Assembly (NCBI GenBank): GCA_028023455.1
Contig: JAQFVV010012402.1
Coordinates: forward strand, 16,738,935-16,802,934
DNA: 64,000 nt
From: Epiperipatus broadwayi
Lineage: Eukaryota > Onychophora > Udeonychophora > Euonychophora > Peripatidae
Direction: 5' to 3'
Shown: positions 59,945 through 64,000 of the stretch, one piece after another
Numbering within the stretch: position 1 is the first letter of the stretch
Layout of the letters: each line of letters opens with the position of its first letter
Program-made: the position numbers and the translations under genes
The notes under the pieces: model-generated
What the model saw: the letters and a program-made list of their open reading frames with translations, nothing else
Database searches by the model: none
What the model was told of the DNA's origin: nothing

Positions 59945-60529
59945 CACTTGACTGAATTCTTCATTGCATTTTCAGCATAAACCAGCGTTTTAACATCACA
60001 CTTCTTTTTACTCAACTAATGATGATTTGATTTTTACATTTACTAATCTTAGAAATAAAGTAAAGTTGAATAGATTATAGTGTGCAATATATAAAAACCT
60101 TTGTAAATCTAAATATTCGGGACTATTGTTATGCTCATCTTTCACTTCCTTTAAAATAGCTTAGCTATCGCTGATATCATAACAAATTTGTTTATAATTA
60201 AAAATGACATAAAAAAGTCATTAAATAATCTACTGCAATACAAAAAGGCCGTTTCCAAAAAATCCCATTAAAAAAAATAATGAACAAGACATTACTCATT
60301 AAGTTTCCAAATTGATAGTGATAATTTTTTTATTCCTGAATATATAGACTCCTCTTTTTAAAAAAACCAATAGTAAATTATTTCTAGTTTGAATATATTC
60401 TGATTAAAATTCTGAAAAAGTGTAATTTTATTCACTACTGTCCCTAAAAATATCATTTTTGGCAAAATATCTAGAAGGTATTTTGCAAGAAAAGCTTCTT
60501 TGATGAATCATTTTAAATTCAAAAAATAA
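59945..60529. other. Nothing recognised
   Basis: AT-rich, no coding frame or repeat match. Confidence 0.5.
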
Positions 60530-60790
60530 CTAAACATCCCATGATCACTATTTCTTATGCTTGCTCATAACTGTTATTAAAACAGGCAAAACTCTCCATA
60601 CAGTAGTGCCACTTAGTGCAAGCCAGAGTAATCAATGGATCCTCACTGAAGAAAGCCACAAGCTAGTCTGGGGATGTTGGATGAATAGGCACTAGATAGG
60701 GATTTTATACACAAGTCTTCTGGCATCCATTGATTATTTTAGCTTGCATTGAGTGGCACTTCTATATGGAGAGTTTTGCCTGTTTTGATT
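60530..60790. repeat. F1-family palindromic copy
   Basis: Starts TAAACATCCCATGATCACTA. Arms of about 65 bp (60573-60640 and 60725-60787) pair through ACAGGCAAAACTCTCCATA, GTGCCACTTAGTGCAAGC and AATCAATGGAT. The loop contains the CACTGAAGAAAGCCACAAGC and GGGGATGTTGGATGAATAGG words of the family. Confidence 0.78.
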
Positions 60791-62118
60791 CAGAAAATAA
60801 AAATCTTTTTGGAAATAAACATCAGAAGAGTAGATATTTTTATGTATGTTAAATCAATATAGCATGATATTTTTTTTTGTTATTGTTATAACTATTAAGG
60901 TTTATTCTGTCTGATTTGAGTAGGGATTAAAAGGAAACAAAAACAATCATAAGATCAGTTACCTAAGATATGATGTGTACCACTTTGATCACAATAGTTT
61001 CATTAATTATCAGAAATCAAGGCAGAAATGTAATCTATCTCTCTATTAATGTACTAAATCAGAGAGGGCAGAGTTTAAGCATTTTACGCACAAAAAGCTA
61101 CCTGGGTTATTAAATGCAAAATAATATGCTAAGGCAGTGAGAATCTTAAGAATTTCTGATGATATATAAAATAATTCATATCTGAAGATTTTGGAATTTT
61201 TGCCTAAGATAATTTAAGGAAATTTTTTTAATCCTGTGAACCACATTTGATTTTTTTGATTAGAATATCTTTAGAAATATTGTCACGAAATGATATTAAA
61301 TAGAAAATTTTTATATGAAGGAAAAAATATCAACACACTCTAATCAATTATTTTATAAATTAGAGCTAATCATCTAACAGTGGTTGCTTAATGGAAATTT
61401 AAATATATTTGATTAGGAGGTTAAAGTCTCAGGTTAATCTCAATAAGTCGAGAAATGTGAAAGTCTGACTGTAAAAATAAAAAAGTATTGTAATAGTATG
61501 CAGACTTCATTACTAGTAGAAAAACTGTCATACTCATAGAACGCTGAATCCACGGTTGCTTTTATCTTGCATTACTTCTCTGACAGAAATTAAATATAGA
61601 TATTTATAAAATATAAATTTGAAAATATGTACTATACAAATGATTTTAAATATTGTAAGGAAACATACAATCAAATAATTCCTAACGTAAATAATCTTTA
61701 TATAGAAATTATTTTATATTAGACCTTATTATCATAGAAAAATATTAACAAACAAGCATTTTTTAAGGAAGTAATTTTATTTTATAGTTATCTTAATTTA
61801 GAATATCAACGCTAATAATTTAATTGGTTAGTTAGTAAAGATAATTTTTTTTTCTCGGTCAACAATCTATATCAGATAATATCAAAATAAAAGCTCGCCC
61901 ATATTTTTCGCAACTACTACTACTTAAATATTATCAATTTTTTTTTATTGTTGTTTGTTTAAAAAACAAATACTTTTATCATTTTTCTAAGAAAACTATC
62001 ATCCATTCTTACACATAACTTTAAAAGATGCTGTAATTTAATAAAATATAATAATAAAACTTTTGCTTTTTTTAACATTTGACATTTAAATTTAATCTGC
62101 ACATAGTTGAACAAAATA
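60791..62118. other. AT-rich stretch, nothing recognised
   Basis: The part near 61390-61570 is distantly similar to 20050-20240. No genes. Confidence 0.45.
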
Positions 62119-62415
62119 GGTGTAATATATAGGGTATATGAGCACAGACTTTCACATGACTCTCCATTCTATCTCATAACACTGATACACTTGCACACAT
62201 GTATGTGAAAAGATAAATAATCACCAATATCGGTATTTCATGCTAAACCAGCAATCATCAGTTGGTCCAGATTATCATCTCTACATATATATGCAATAGG
62301 TGCTCAGATATATATTAAGATAACCAATATTCATACTTTAATGGACAGGCTTCAATCCACTCCACACTCCAATTCTTCAAACATCCATCCAATTGAAAAT
62401 CTGATGATAAAAATC
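62119..62415. repeat. Dispersed repeat family G, longest copy
   Basis: Contains both the terminal part matching 28375-28470 (GTAATATATAGGGTATATGA, CAGACTTTCACATGA) and the body matching 59160-59435. It therefore gives the best view of the family, about 290 bp. Confidence 0.7.
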
Positions 62416-62819
62416 TCAAAGGCCACCCTGAGGCTGAGAAAGATAATATTCCATCATATTAGCATTAACGTTTAATAAAATACCTATCCCATTAGCGTTA
62501 TATTCTTGGTACCAAATAATATAAACATGGAAATATATACCAATTAATCAGTTCTTTCTTTTACAGAAAAGAATCATAAGAAAAGATAACTGAGTTAAAT
62601 TAAATTTCATAAGAAAAAATATTGGATCTGAGTTGATTTATTATTACTGTTATTGTCACTAATTATGTATAGCAACAAAAAAAAGTTTTCCATGCAGCTT
62701 AAAAATGCATTTATTACTATGATAAAAAAGTTCATCAATCTTACTTCTGGTTGCCCTCTATTTTTTTCATAATAGATGTCAGTTATTGTTTTTCTTTTTC
62801 CCTAGTAAACTGGATATTT
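62416..62819. other. Nothing recognised
   Basis: AT-rich sequence upstream of a LINE tail. Confidence 0.4.
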
Positions 62820-63220
62820 AAAAATTTAAGAAAGTATGAAATCATACACAATATATATCGCAGAGCATGGTACAGGCTAACCCTTGACCCCCATTCTCTT
62901 TGTCATAAGTCTGGAGAAACAATACATCATTTTCTATTCCAGTGTCCTGCTCTTATTACCTAAATCATGCACTTCCTTTGGTAACATGAAATAAGGCTTT
63001 TTCACTTCAATTAGGATTACTATTTTCCTTATATTTATCTTTTGAATCCTAAGATGCTATTTTTGCTTCAATCCTACATCTAGGAAATTACAATCACTAT
63101 TTTACAATAAAATTTCAAAAATTAAAGACAGGGCACTTGATCTTCCAGGCATTTTTGATGCTACATGGAGCTTGGTTTCTCTTCTGACCCATTATAAGCA
63201 CATAGTTCCTTTCCTCTCTC
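62820..63220 (+). pseudogene. YMDD-type LINE C-terminal fragment
   Basis: IYRRAWYRLTLDPHSLC then HKSGETIHHFLFQCPAL is the same C-terminal zinc-binding-like block (C..C/S, ET..H, C) as the CRRSDETMIHILEDCQIW region at 31619. Further downstream, in other frames, KIKDRALDLPGIFDATWSLV looks like the remaining tail. 5-prime truncated and decayed by stops. Confidence 0.6.
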
Positions 63221-64000
63221 TTTTTTTTTTTTTACTTTTGTATGCCTTTGCTTTATATTCATAAAATGAACATTTTGTAATTTATATACCATTGTATTTG
63301 TCTATTCTTTGATGTCTCTGCTATGCAAAGTTTGAGTAATAATCCACTTTTTAATTTTATATATAATTATTTTTCTTAGTTAGTTGTTGACTTAATAGCT
63401 AATGAAGTAAGAGAAGTAACTATGTAAAATTTCATTCTTAACTCTCCATCAACACTTAGACAGTTCCAATATCAATAACAATCAACAATTTCAAACTGTT
63501 GTCAAGGAAATCTTTTTAACAATATACGTATCTATATATGCCATCCAAAAATAAAATTTCAAAATTAGAAAATCTAAAAACGGTCCATTACTTTCAAAAA
63601 TTATTATGATATTGGTTAAAATTGAACATATAAAAGTATCTTATGAGAACATCATACCAATAGTTTATATTAGAATTTATTTGACTTTGTAGAACATTAT
63701 TAATTGTCAGCTGTTTATCCAGCATTTTTTTATTATCAATTCTACTAATTGCATATGTAGTTTGGTATACAAAATGTTTTTTACACTCTTTTAGCAGAGA
63801 ATTTATATATCTTCAGACATTTCTATGATAATTTCAAAAATTGATTTAAACATCAAAAGTTTTTGTGTAAATATTAAACTTTATATCATTTTCAATTGAA
63901 GTAAGTCTATGATCATTAATTTAAAAAACATGTTTCTCTAAAAAAAGTTCTCACATTATCAGATGTAGAAGATATAGTTTCCGTAATATTAATGAATAAA
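63221..64000. other. AT-rich stretch, nothing recognised
   Basis: No gene or repeat match seen to the window end. Confidence 0.5.

Overview
The window looks like animal nuclear DNA from an invertebrate with a very AT-rich genome (roughly three quarters A+T by eye). Evidence: a transmembrane leucine-rich-repeat (LRR) receptor-like exon with a eukaryotic splice acceptor and poly(A) signal, tRNA-derived SINEs, a Penelope-like element, RTE-type and YMDD-type LINEs, and several LTR and fold-back elements. No operons, rRNA genes or convincing functional tRNA genes were seen. The phylum cannot be fixed from the sequence; molluscs, chelicerates and other AT-rich invertebrates are all possible.

Layout. 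1-8000: two oppositely oriented copies of an LTR-like sequence starting TGTAAC (1-885 and 5773-6700), a decayed Penelope-like element with a GIY-YIG domain (967-1870), and a third repeat start at 7963. 8100-9290: an RTE-type reverse transcriptase remnant. 9604-11722: the only convincing host gene, an LRR transmembrane protein on the minus strand, with a splice acceptor upstream and a poly(A) signal downstream. 12089-14938: a LINE with recognisable ORF1, endonuclease and reverse transcriptase, carrying three in-frame stops and cut off just after its YMDD box. 15-30 kb: gene-poor DNA with palindromic and fold-back repeats, a SINE inserted into a fold-back element, and a decayed solo LTR. 30390-31940: a second YMDD-type LINE copy. 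35991-37720: a small non-coding LTR element on the minus strand. 39-43 kb: unassigned sequence with a 78-80 bp tandem repeat.

The highlight is 43472-51216: a young, complete LTR element with 2.6-kb LTRs that differ at roughly 20 positions, a 4-bp target duplication (GTAT) and one 384-codon capsid-like gag ORF. It has no protease, reverse transcriptase, integrase or zinc knuckle. This is the layout of a TR-GAG element, a class I know from plants, and it must depend on an autonomous partner elsewhere. Its LTR starts with a strong hairpin and carries three 40-bp tandem units, each with a TATA-like box. 52-64 kb: mostly featureless AT-rich DNA with two SINEs, another palindromic repeat, a moderately repeated 280-bp family and a LINE tail.

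Apart from the LRR gene, nearly everything recognisable is mobile or formerly mobile DNA. No host pathway can be reconstructed from this window.
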